A DNA stretch of 47,185 nucleotides from NCBI GenBank assembly GCA_937893495.1, contig CALBIE010000592.1, forward strand, positions 1-47,185. The letters are read 5' to 3'. Below, piece by piece: positions 26,045 through 34,200 of the stretch. The notes beneath the pieces were generated by a model that saw nothing but the letters and a program-made list of their open reading frames with translations, did not search any database and was not told the origin of the DNA. Both the position numbers and the translations under genes were made by a program. Source of the DNA: an uncultured Verrucomicrobiales bacterium. GTDB lineage: Bacteria; Verrucomicrobiota; Verrucomicrobiia; Limisphaerales; JAYPXF01. Within the stretch, counting starts at the first letter, position 1; the number at the start of each line of letters is the position of its first letter.

Positions 26045-26965
26045 ATGAACACCGAGGAATTGAATCAACAATTCGCTATTCGGGATCAGCTGCGTTTCGA
26101 AGCCGGTGTCAATGGCTTGACCCGTGCGGTAATCCACAATGACGCATCGAGCGCGGAAGTTTATCTTCACGGAGGACACATCACTGCGTTTCACCCTCAC
26201 GGACAATCGCCGGTTCTTTGGATGAGCAACCTCGCTCAGTTCAAACCGGACAAGGCGATTCGCGGCGGCGTCCCGATTGTGTGGCCCTGGTTTGGCGCTC
26301 ATCCGACCGACTCAACCAAACCGCAACACGGATTCGCCCGCATTTCCGAATGGAACGTGGCCGAATCAAGCGCGCCGTCGAACACGGAATCTCGACTGCA
26401 ACTTCGAATGAACAGCAGTCCGGAAACCGAAGCGCTCTGGCCGCATCAGTTCGAGTTATCGTACACCATCACCGTCACCGAATCGCTCAGCCTGAAATTG
26501 ACGACCAGGAATACCGGCACCGACGCATTTGAAGTTGGTTGTGCGTTGCACAGCTACTTTGCCATTGGAGACATTGCCCGGACGACTATCACCGGTCTCG
26601 ACGGTCGCTCCTACCTTGATCAATTGGATGGGATGCAAAACAAGTTGCAATCGGGTGCCGTGATCATTGGCGACGAGGTGGATCGCATCTATCGGGACAC
26701 GGAGGATGAGTGCGTTGTTCACGACAAAGCAATAGACCGCGACATCCATGTCGCTAAATCCGGCAGCCGCTCGACTGTCGTCTGGAATCCGTGGATTTCG
26801 AAGGCGCAACGCATGAGCGATTTTCCCGACGATGGATACCGAACGATGATCTGCGTCGAAACGACCAATGCCGCCGAAGACATACGCACGGTGAATCCCG
26901 GTGAAAGCCATTCAATCGTTCAGATGATTTCCTGCCATTCCAGCCCGAGTAAGACTGTCAATTAA
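26045..26965 (+). CDS. D-hexose-6-phosphate mutarotase (YeaD-like)
   Basis: A 306-residue galactose mutarotase-fold protein of the YeaD/hexose-6-phosphate epimerase group, which interconverts alpha and beta anomers of glucose-6-phosphate-type sugars in the cytoplasm. Typical segments are AIRGGVPIVWPWFG, QHGFARIS, a VGCALHSYFAIG segment with a conserved histidine, and a C-terminal MICVETTNA with the general-base Glu. No signal peptide is present. It stands 74 bp after the XRE gene and 221 bp before the PqqD operon, so it is probably a separate transcript or belongs with the regulator. Confidence 0.9.
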   Translation: MNTEELNQQFAIRDQLRFEAGVNGLTRAVIHNDASSAEVYLHGGHITAFHPHGQSPVLWMSNLAQFKPDKAIRGGVPIVWPWFGAHPTDSTKPQHGFARISEWNVAESSAPSNTESRLQLRMNSSPETEALWPHQFELSYTITVTESLSLKLTTRNTGTDAFEVGCALHSYFAIGDIARTTITGLDGRSYLDQLDGMQNKLQSGAVIIGDEVDRIYRDTEDECVVHDKAIDRDIHVAKSGSRSTVVWNPWISKAQRMSDFPDDGYRTMICVETTNAAEDIRTVNPGESHSIVQMISCHSSPSKTVN

Positions 26966-27106
26966 ACGGCTTCGAACTATCGTGCATCCTGATCAAAAAG
27001 CATCTGATCACCATTCCCGTTCAACCTGCAAACACGCTTTCGCCCTGGCTACGGGATTACCCCGAACGGCCACAAAAAGGGGGCCAGCCGAACTCTCTTT
27101 ACGATT

Positions 27107-27135
27107 CATTAACAAATCTCCCGTTTCAGTTAATG
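27107..27135. promoter_or_regulatory. Inverted repeat in the promoter region of the PqqD operon
   Basis: CATTAAC (27107-27113) and GTTAATG (27129-27135) are perfect inverted repeats with a 15-nt spacer, about two helical turns centre to centre, 51 bp before the PqqD-like start. AT-rich sequence with TTAATATT follows. This would suit a dimeric regulator, but no cognate regulator is identified and a -10 box could not be set firmly. Confidence 0.35.
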
Positions 27136-27186
27136 CCTGCTTAATATTGCCATGCCAAGTTCGTAGCGCTATCAAACCCGACCACG

Positions 27187-27423
27187 ATGAGAAAAACCTC
27201 CCAACTTGCCATCAACGATGAAGGCTTCGTCTTCGATCCGCTTACGGGCGACAGTTATCAGGTCAGTGAGACTGGCCTGATCATTCTGCGGAAAATTGCT
27301 GTCGGCCAAAGTGATGAGGATATTGCCAGGACGGTCAGCGAGGAGTTCGACGTCCCCGAGGAGGACGCCCTGGCTGACATCGGCGATTTCCGCGATCGCC
27401 TTAAACGGCTTGGCCTGTCCTGA
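27187..27423 (+). CDS. PqqD-like RiPP recognition element protein
   Basis: A 78-residue stand-alone PqqD-family protein. The pattern is FDPLTGDSYQVSETGLIILR, then EDIARTVSEEFDV, then a final helix ending in RLKRLGLS, matching the winged-helix PqqD layout. In known systems such proteins bind the leader of a ribosomally made peptide and present it to modifying enzymes. No radical SAM or canonical precursor gene is seen here; instead the downstream decarboxylase begins with a leader-like sequence. It lies 18 bp upstream of the ATP-grasp gene and opens a tightly coupled run to about 34.2 kb. Confidence 0.75.
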   Translation: MRKTSQLAINDEGFVFDPLTGDSYQVSETGLIILRKIAVGQSDEDIARTVSEEFDVPEEDALADIGDFRDRLKRLGLS

Positions 27424-27441
27424 TCCCAAATTCCCGATCTC

Positions 27442-28482
27442 ATGGACCAACTCAAAATCGGCGTCTCCGGCATCAATGCCATCGACAACCCCGGACCCGG
27501 AATCGGTGTCGCGCGCAGCGTCAAGGAGGACAAGGATCTCGATACCGAAATCGTCGGATTGGCTTACGACGCGATGGAGCCGGGAGTTTACATGGATTGG
27601 GTGGTGGACAAGTCGTTCCTGATTCCCTACCCGTCGGGAGAAGGCGACGCCTACTTTGATCGGCTGGCCTACATCAAGGAAAGCCACGGACTTGACGTTC
27701 TGATTCCAAACCTCGACGCCGAGTTGCCCATCTACATCAAGCACGCGAAGAAGATTGAAGAGATGGGAATCAAGACATTCCTGCCGACGATGGAGCAATT
27801 CAAGTTGCGCGGCAAAGACAAGCTGGCCGATATCGCAAAATCCACGGGTATCGAACTCCCGGAAACGCATGTCGTGACCTCCATGGATAAGTTTCTCGAA
27901 GCCCTTGATGAGACTGGCCTGCCGGTGATGATTAAGGGTGCCTTCTACAAGGCGTATCGCGCCTTCACGACCAACGAGGCAATCGGTTACTACCATTCGC
28001 TCGTGGCCGAGTGGGGTTATCCGGTAATTGTGCAAAAGGTGGTGACCGGCGACGAGTTGAACGTCGTGGGCGTCGGCGATGGTGAGGGCGGATCGCTGGG
28101 CTTGTTCGCGTTGAAAAAAATGAGCGTAACGTCTCTGGGCAAGATCTGGACCGGCGTGTCCATCAAGCATGAGGCCATGCTGGAGACGGCAAGCAAGTTT
28201 CTTGAGACCTCCAAATGGCGCGGACCGTTCGAGCTGGAATGCATTGTCGATGGCAACGACGTATATCTGGTCGAAGTGAATCCTCGATTCCCGGCCTGGG
28301 TTTACTTCGCCACGGGCGTCGGGATTAATCTACCCTCACGAATGATTCGGTTATGCTGCGGAATGGAATTCTCGCGGGAGACCGAATACGAGGCCGGAAA
28401 ACTTTTCGTTCGTTACAGCTATGAACTGGTAACGGACATGTCGCGATTTCAGAAAGCCATTACCCGAGGAGAAACTCCGTGA
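27442..28482 (+). CDS. ATP-grasp carboxylate-amine ligase
   Basis: A 346-residue ATP-grasp enzyme. The N-terminal substrate-binding region (about 1-110; GVSGINAIDNPGPGIGVARS) has a Rossmann-like start, the central region includes a VMIKG lysine (165) for ATP binding, and the metal site is formed by FELECIV (Glu264/266) with VEVNPRFP (277-284). Such enzymes join a carboxylate to an amine through an acyl-phosphate. Which peptide or amine is joined cannot be told. Its stop TGA overlaps the GTG of the decarboxylase gene (GTGA). The pairing with a PqqD protein suggests a peptide substrate, but ATP-grasp enzymes act in many pathways. Confidence 0.8.
   Translation: MDQLKIGVSGINAIDNPGPGIGVARSVKEDKDLDTEIVGLAYDAMEPGVYMDWVVDKSFLIPYPSGEGDAYFDRLAYIKESHGLDVLIPNLDAELPIYIKHAKKIEEMGIKTFLPTMEQFKLRGKDKLADIAKSTGIELPETHVVTSMDKFLEALDETGLPVMIKGAFYKAYRAFTTNEAIGYYHSLVAEWGYPVIVQKVVTGDELNVVGVGDGEGGSLGLFALKKMSVTSLGKIWTGVSIKHEAMLETASKFLETSKWRGPFELECIVDGNDVYLVEVNPRFPAWVYFATGVGINLPSRMIRLCCGMEFSRETEYEAGKLFVRYSYELVTDMSRFQKAITRGETP
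28466..28471 (+). promoter_or_regulatory. Strong Shine-Dalgarno GAGGAG for the decarboxylase gene
   Basis: GAGGAG lies 7 nt before the GTG at 28479, inside the end of the ATP-grasp gene. This decides the start: the KKPYEKPVI leader-like segment is therefore translated as part of the decarboxylase rather than being a frame artefact. Confidence 0.75.
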
Positions 28483-29840
28483 AAAAACCCTACGAAAAGC
28501 CGGTCATCAACAAACTGCGGTCGGGCCTGATGAACAAGTTCGGCCAGAGCCCGGCCTATGCGCGCAAGGTGCGTGAGGACATCGACGGAGTCAGCATTGA
28601 CGACCTGGTCAGTCAATACGGTTCACCGCTCTACGTTTTCTCCGAAAAGACGATCCAGAAGAAATATCACGAGATGCACAGCGCGTTCTCGACGCGATAT
28701 CCCAACGTGGTTTTCGGCTGGTCCTACAAGACGAACTACCTCAACGCCATCTGTGCCATCATGCATCGCGAGGGCGCCATTGCCGAAGTCGTGTCGCAGA
28801 TGGAATACGACAAGGCGCGTTCGCTTGGTATCGCCGGCAAAGACATTATTTTCAACGGGCCGCATAAACCGGCTGCCGCACTTGAGAAGGCGGTAATCGA
28901 AGGCGCGACGATCAACGTGGATCACCTGGACGAGATTCTCGATTTGGAGCGCATCGGGAAGAAACTCAAGCGCAAGATCGATATCGGCATCCGACTCAAC
29001 CTCGACGCCGGCATCTATCCGCAATGGTCGCGATTTGGATTCAATCTTGAGTCCGGTCAAGCGCGTGATGCGGTCAAACGTATCGTGCAGGGCGGACACC
29101 TTCGCGTCACCGGATTGCATTGCCACATCGGCACGTTCATCCTTGAACCGTCGGCCTATGCCAGGCAGGTCGAGAAGATGGTCAAGTTCGGCTACGAACT
29201 CGAAGAGGATTTCGATTTCTCGATGGAATACATCGATATTGGCGGCGGATTCCCATCGCGCAGCCGATTGAAGGGAGTTTACCTTCCACCCGAGGTCGCC
29301 GTGCCGAATCCCGATGAATACGCTGATGAAATTTGTGAGGCCCTTACCCGCGCCCTGAAACCGGGTGACTACCCGAAACTGATCCTCGAATCAGGCCGCG
29401 CGCTGATCGATGAAGCCGGATACATGATCAGCACCGTCGTGAGCTCGAAGCGATTGGCTGACGGCACGCGCGCCTATGTGATTGATGGCGGCGTCAACCT
29501 CTTATTCACCGCGTACTGGTTCAAATTCAAGATCGAGATGGACCGCGAAGTCGGTGGTATGAACGAAGTCAGTGTTGTCTATGGACCACTCTGCATGAAC
29601 ATCGACGCGGTGGACGAAGCCGTCCAACTGCCGCCACTCAAGCCGGGCACGCGATTGATTTTTTCGCCAATCGGCGCCTACAACAACACGCAGTGGATGC
29701 AGTTTATCGAGTATCGACCGAACATCGTGCTGATCAGCCCGGACAGCAAAGTGGATGTCATCCGCGAGGCGGAAGATCTGTCTGACATTGTCCGGCGGGA
29801 AAAACTGCCGGCCCGCCTGAAACTGGATAATCCAAAGTGA
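28479..29840 (+). CDS. Fold-III PLP decarboxylase (DapDC-like) with leader-like N-terminus
   Basis: A 453-residue alanine-racemase-fold PLP enzyme of the diaminopimelate/ornithine decarboxylase group. PLP lysine is Lys84 (YKTN); GLHCHIGT is at 212-219; IGGGFP at 254-259; ESGR (304-307) replaces the usual EPGR; Cys372 is in GPLCMNID and Tyr401 in GAYNN. The expected barrel and C-terminal beta domain are complete. About 45 residues precede the barrel; MKKPYEKPVINKLRSG resembles RiPP leaders bound by PqqD-type domains (lasso YxxPxL). A strong GAGGAG site supports this start. Substrate specificity (DAP, lysine, ornithine, carboxynorspermidine or a carried amino acid) is unresolved. GTGA overlaps join it to both neighbours. 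Confidence 0.82.
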   Translation: MKKPYEKPVINKLRSGLMNKFGQSPAYARKVREDIDGVSIDDLVSQYGSPLYVFSEKTIQKKYHEMHSAFSTRYPNVVFGWSYKTNYLNAICAIMHREGAIAEVVSQMEYDKARSLGIAGKDIIFNGPHKPAAALEKAVIEGATINVDHLDEILDLERIGKKLKRKIDIGIRLNLDAGIYPQWSRFGFNLESGQARDAVKRIVQGGHLRVTGLHCHIGTFILEPSAYARQVEKMVKFGYELEEDFDFSMEYIDIGGGFPSRSRLKGVYLPPEVAVPNPDEYADEICEALTRALKPGDYPKLILESGRALIDEAGYMISTVVSSKRLADGTRAYVIDGGVNLLFTAYWFKFKIEMDREVGGMNEVSVVYGPLCMNIDAVDEAVQLPPLKPGTRLIFSPIGAYNNTQWMQFIEYRPNIVLISPDSKVDVIREAEDLSDIVRREKLPARLKLDNPK

Positions 29841-31909
29841 TTCGCCACGCCAAAGCCGTCTGTCGGAGTTATTCGGAAATCTTTTTCCTTCAGGATTTCC
29901 TGCCGGGCTTGTTGTTGTTTGTCGTGACGATGCTGCGCCCCGAAGTGGGATTGGCCGGCGTCATTTCCGTGGTCGCGGCGTATGGCTTCGCACGCCTGAT
30001 GGGTCTCGGGCAGGTGTTTCTCGAATCCGGTTATTACACCTACAACCCATTGTTGGTCGGACTTTCGCTCGGCTATCTGTTCAAATGGTCGGCGCTGACG
30101 GCGTTCTTTTTCGTCGGGGCGGGAATCCTGACCGTGCTGCTCACGATCGCCCTCGCGCATGTGTTCGCGACGTATTTCAAGCTGCCGATACTCAGCCTGC
30201 CATTCGTGCTGGCCAGTTCCATTGCCTATCTCGCGTCGCTACGATACTCCAATCTACTGATCGCCTCCCCCGCTCAACCCGAGTGGATGTCATCCGACCT
30301 CGGCCTGCCCATGTGGTTTGCGGGCTTCTTCCGGGCCATCGGTGCGATGGTGTTTACACCCAGTGTGTTGGTAGGGATCCTGATTGCGGGCGTCGTCTTC
30401 TGGCGTTCGCGAATCCTGTTCATGCTCGCGATTATGGGGTATGTCATCGGCACGTTTACGCGAAGCTGGATGCTGGGATCAAATACCGTCGTTTACGCGG
30501 ATTTGCTGAACTTCAATTTTCTCCTGATCGCCATGGCGCTTGGCGGCGTGTTCCTGATTCCGTCACCACACAGTTACCTGGTCGCAGCGGTCGGGGTAAT
30601 TGTGTCAACCATTGTCACCGATGCCATCACCGGCTTCTGGTCCTATTACGGCATCCCCGTGTTCACGCTGCCGTTTAACCTGGTTTGTCTCACCATGCTC
30701 TATGGATTAACCATTGTCGGCAATCCGCTCGTGGCAGCCGAGGTGGGCAAGACTCCGGAGGAAACGTTGCAGAAGTATCTCTCCGACCGACTGCGGTATC
30801 CGGGACAAACGCGGACGATGACGCTGCCGTTCTCAGGCAAATGGACCGTTTACCAGGCATTCGACGGACGATGGACGCACAAGGGCAACTGGCGTTACGC
30901 GTATGACTTCGTCATCACGGACAAGGAAGGCAAGACCCATTCCGGCAAGGGCGACTTCCTGAAAGAATACCACTGCTATGGGAAACCGGTGACATCGCCC
31001 GTGCGCGGCCGGGTTGCACGGATTGTGGATGATTTGCCGGATAGTCCAATCAATGAACCGGACAAGGGAAACAACTGGGGCAATCTGGTGATCATTCAGG
31101 AAGCGAGCGGTTTTTTTGTCGAGTTATCCCATTTCGCCGCGGATTCCATCAGCGTGAAAAAGGGCGATTGGGTGGAGGTTGGCGCGCCTCTGGGTAAATG
31201 CGGTAATTCGGGTTACTCCCCGCAGCCCCACATTCATGTGCAGGTCCAGACGACCGACAAGATTGGCGCGGCGACGCTGCCCTTCAGCTTTCTCACCTAC
31301 GCCGATGAGAAGAAGTTTTTCTCCAACAACCTTCCCGATGAGAAGGCGCAGGTGGAACCATTGGTCATCGACAAGAAACTGGATCGCATCACCAACTTTG
31401 TCCTCGATCAGGAATATCACTACGTGGTCTCCCGCAAGGGCAAGCGCTTGCCCGACCTCCGACTCACGGTGCGCATGGCGTATGACGGAACGTTTTATTT
31501 CGACTCCGGCATGGCGACTCTGACGTTTGGCAAACACGAGGGAACCTTCTATTTCTACAAATACAGCGGCCACGATCCGCGGTTGCGGGCATTTTTACTC
31601 TCGCTGCCACGGCTGCCGCTGGCGTATCGCGAAGGCATGGTCTGGTCGGATTACCTGCCCTATGATTTGGTGGCGCGCGGCGTGCGCGGGGCGTTTGTCA
31701 GTCTGGCGAGTTCCTTTGTGCCCAAGGTCGCCCGCGTGCGAACCCGCCAACGGTTTGTCAGCGATTCCTGCATCAAGACCGAAATCGAATCGACCACGCC
31801 TCGGATTACCAAGGAAGCCACGGTAGAACTGGATCGGGAGCGGGGTATTGGGTCCATTTCATTCGACGGCTGGGAACTTCGACTGAAGGAAACAACAACG
31901 GCAGATTGA
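29837..31909 (+). CDS. Urea-transporter/M23 peptidase fusion
   Basis: A 690-residue membrane protein. Residues about 15-300 are hydrophobic with the urea-transporter pattern (YYTYNPLLVGLSLGYLFKW is the conserved loop-pore region, and a second half repeats). Residues about 330-480 form an M23/LytM-type zinc peptidase: His348 (THKG), Asp357 (RYAYDF), and His465-x-His467 (PHIHVQ) are plausible ligands; SHFAAD supplies another His. The remaining C-terminal part (about 490-690) is beta-rich. Such fusions exist in Bacteroidetes, as far as I recall, with no assigned role. The start is GTG 29837, overlapping the decarboxylase stop. In this operon it may move a small amine or urea-like product, while the peptidase works on the wall or exported peptide; both roles are inferred. 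Confidence 0.8.
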   Translation: MIRHAKAVCRSYSEIFFLQDFLPGLLLFVVTMLRPEVGLAGVISVVAAYGFARLMGLGQVFLESGYYTYNPLLVGLSLGYLFKWSALTAFFFVGAGILTVLLTIALAHVFATYFKLPILSLPFVLASSIAYLASLRYSNLLIASPAQPEWMSSDLGLPMWFAGFFRAIGAMVFTPSVLVGILIAGVVFWRSRILFMLAIMGYVIGTFTRSWMLGSNTVVYADLLNFNFLLIAMALGGVFLIPSPHSYLVAAVGVIVSTIVTDAITGFWSYYGIPVFTLPFNLVCLTMLYGLTIVGNPLVAAEVGKTPEETLQKYLSDRLRYPGQTRTMTLPFSGKWTVYQAFDGRWTHKGNWRYAYDFVITDKEGKTHSGKGDFLKEYHCYGKPVTSPVRGRVARIVDDLPDSPINEPDKGNNWGNLVIIQEASGFFVELSHFAADSISVKKGDWVEVGAPLGKCGNSGYSPQPHIHVQVQTTDKIGAATLPFSFLTYADEKKFFSNNLPDEKAQVEPLVIDKKLDRITNFVLDQEYHYVVSRKGKRLPDLRLTVRMAYDGTFYFDSGMATLTFGKHEGTFYFYKYSGHDPRLRAFLLSLPRLPLAYREGMVWSDYLPYDLVARGVRGAFVSLASSFVPKVARVRTRQRFVSDSCIKTEIESTTPRITKEATVELDRERGIGSISFDGWELRLKETTTAD

Positions 31910-31910
31910 G

Positions 31911-33413
31911 ATGAACAACTTCAGCCCGGACAAACGATTCTTTTGCCGAACGCACCGGAAGCATGCGACTGGAACGATTGCGGCAACGCTGCTCCTCTGG
32001 TTCTCGTTCGGTTTCGGACTCGATGCGGCCACCGTCATTCCCGATTCAAAACCATGGTTTCAGTCGATTCAGTTCGAGGCGCAAACAAACTACGCTGCCG
32101 CACTCGGGGCGCTGAGCAATGAACCGTCCACCTATCTGGTTGAGCAGCGGCGCGGTTGGCTCAATTACCTGGCCGGCAATCTCACGAATTCCATTGGTCA
32201 CTATCGTGCCGCGATCAAAAAGGATGGCGAAGGACTGGACGCAAGGTTGAATCTCTGGTTTCCCCTGACCGCTGGCGGATTGCACGCCGAAGCCGAGCAG
32301 GAAATGCGCAGTGCCTTGAAGATACACCCGGGCAACTACTACGCCCGATTGCGACTTGGAACGTCGTTGCGTTACCTCGCCCGTTATCCCGATGCCGCCG
32401 AAGCACTGTCTAATCTGCTGTTGAATTACCCGAATGACATTACCGCGTTGCTGGAACTGGGCCTGACACGTGCCTCGCAGGGATGGCTCATTGCGGCGCG
32501 CGCAATTTTCAACAGCGTGCTGGTGCTCGACCCGGAGAACACCGTGGCAAAGTATGAGCTGGCAAATCCCGTTTATGACACAGCCTACGCCAATTGGATG
32601 AATTCCCTCACCAATCTGCCACCCTATCGGCGTTTCGACGCCTTCGTCTATGGCGGCTTTCTTGATTTCGACGGCAGTTCGACAAAGGTGAACGGTATCT
32701 TTCGCGGAATTTCGTTTGGCTACACGCACGGCCTGAAGCACGTCGTCACCGGCGGCATGGAGTTTACCGATATCAAACGCATTGGCGTGTCGGACATCCA
32801 TCAGACGGATGCCACGGTTTCGTATGCAAATTACAGTCTGCCCAATATCCGATTGAAGGCGGGCGGACATTTCATCACCACGAGTGATCGCGGCACCGAT
32901 GGCGGCTGGAGTCTTTTTAGCGGGGTGCAATACTACGAACCAAATCGTTGGGATGCAGGAATCGACGCCATCTTTACCCGCTTTGACGGCTTCCGCCCCC
33001 AGTTGAATGTCTATCAATTGACTCCCGGCCTCGGTCGAAATCTCTGGCAGAACACGAACACGACAATTCGGGCCGATATCAAAGGCAACTGGGTCCGGCT
33101 GGACAGTGAGGTGGGGCTTGGTCGGCGCAATTTCTTTTCCATGGAAAACGAACTGTCGTTACTTCGTCCCCGCTGGGCACTCACTGCCTTCGGCTGGTTT
33201 GGCGAACAGACCTTTGGCGTGCGCAACGGCGGATTCACCGTTTTCAATCTCACCGAGAAACATCGCGGTGGCTACGGACTCAAGTTCCGGTATGTGCCAA
33301 CCAGTTCAATTTCCCTCACCCTGCAAGCCAGCCGTGACGAGTTCAATGATCCGGCCAGCAGCGACGAAGCGGCGGGCCAGGTCGTGATGGGCATGATCGG
33401 AATGAGTTTTTGA
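31911..33413 (+). CDS. TPR protein with C-terminal outer-membrane beta-barrel
   Basis: A 500-residue exported protein. The signal-like segment is near residues 20-42 (ATGTIAATLLLWFSFGFGL). Residues about 50-220 contain TPR helices, and about 225-500 show alternating beta-strand patterns ending in MGMIGMSF, with the C-terminal phenylalanine typical of outer-membrane barrels recognised by BamA. The TPR half is paralogous to the protein at 33431-34162: both contain a GWL-YL-G motif early and an ELGLTRASQG/ELGLTRVAQG motif late. It starts 1 bp after the previous stop. A role as an outer-membrane anchor or exporter for the operon product is inferred from topology only. Confidence 0.75.
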   Translation: MNNFSPDKRFFCRTHRKHATGTIAATLLLWFSFGFGLDAATVIPDSKPWFQSIQFEAQTNYAAALGALSNEPSTYLVEQRRGWLNYLAGNLTNSIGHYRAAIKKDGEGLDARLNLWFPLTAGGLHAEAEQEMRSALKIHPGNYYARLRLGTSLRYLARYPDAAEALSNLLLNYPNDITALLELGLTRASQGWLIAARAIFNSVLVLDPENTVAKYELANPVYDTAYANWMNSLTNLPPYRRFDAFVYGGFLDFDGSSTKVNGIFRGISFGYTHGLKHVVTGGMEFTDIKRIGVSDIHQTDATVSYANYSLPNIRLKAGGHFITTSDRGTDGGWSLFSGVQYYEPNRWDAGIDAIFTRFDGFRPQLNVYQLTPGLGRNLWQNTNTTIRADIKGNWVRLDSEVGLGRRNFFSMENELSLLRPRWALTAFGWFGEQTFGVRNGGFTVFNLTEKHRGGYGLKFRYVPTSSISLTLQASRDEFNDPASSDEAAGQVVMGMIGMSF

Positions 33414-33430
33414 CCAACGAAAGAAACAAA

Positions 33431-34162
33431 ATGAAACGGACGCTCAAGACATTTCTCTCCTCCCTACTGACCCGCTGTTGGATTGGCACAAGAAGCCGCA
33501 TGGGTTTGTCCGCGGCGCTGGCGTTCAGCCTGGCGCTGACGATGTTGAGCACCACCATGTTGCGCGCGGCATCAGCGCCCACGGGCCTGAGCGATGAGCA
33601 AATTCGACAGGCTTATCTCAATTCGTATCGTTACGAGAAATCGCAGAACTATGCGGACAGCATCAAGGCCATTTCCGCCGTGGTGACGGCCTATCCACAG
33701 GGTTACACGGTTAATTTGCGCCTCGGCTGGCTGTATTACCTCAATGGCGACTACGCCAATTCACGGCAACATTACCTCGTCACTATCAAAGTGGCGCCCA
33801 ACTCCATCGAAGCCAAGTTGGGCTACACCCTGCCGTTGATGGCGCAGGAACGCCACGAAAGCACCGAGAGCGTTTGCCGGCAGATTCTGATGGTGGATTC
33901 GTCAAACTTCCTCGCCAATCTGCGACTGGCGTATTCGCTGCGCATGCAGAAAAAATTTGAAGTCGTCGAAGAGGTCGTCGTGCGAATGCTCGGCGTTTAT
34001 CCAACCAATGTCAGCCTGTTGACTGAACTCGGCCTGACCCGGGTGGCGCAGGGCAGGCCGGTCGAGGCGAAAAGCATCTTTAAAGACATTCTGATTCTCG
34101 ATCCGGAAAACGTGACGGCCAAGGTGCAAATGACCGTGTTGGAAAAACCCGCGAAACCTTGA
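33431..34162 (+). CDS. TPR protein, paralogue lacking the barrel
   Basis: A 243-residue exported TPR protein starting at ATG 33431. An in-frame TTG at 33410 overlaps the previous stop and would add 7 residues. The N-terminal hydrophobic stretch (about 26-47; LSAALAFSLALTMLSTTML) is a signal or anchor. Three to four TPR-like units follow. It is the short form of the preceding gene's N-terminal half and lacks a barrel, so it may be the periplasmic partner of that protein. Repeats of this kind bind peptides or proteins. The next gene (fibre) starts 38 bp later. Confidence 0.78.
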   Translation: MKRTLKTFLSSLLTRCWIGTRSRMGLSAALAFSLALTMLSTTMLRAASAPTGLSDEQIRQAYLNSYRYEKSQNYADSIKAISAVVTAYPQGYTVNLRLGWLYYLNGDYANSRQHYLVTIKVAPNSIEAKLGYTLPLMAQERHESTESVCRQILMVDSSNFLANLRLAYSLRMQKKFEVVEEVVVRMLGVYPTNVSLLTELGLTRVAQGRPVEAKSIFKDILILDPENVTAKVQMTVLEKPAKP

Positions 34163-34200
34163 ACGTTTTTTAGACAACAACCTGAAGAACAATCCCGCTT

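Noticed and set aside
27172-28170. Minus-strand frame opposite the PqqD and ATP-grasp genes
   Set aside because: The plus-strand genes carry conserved PqqD and ATP-grasp motifs, so this is an antisense shadow.
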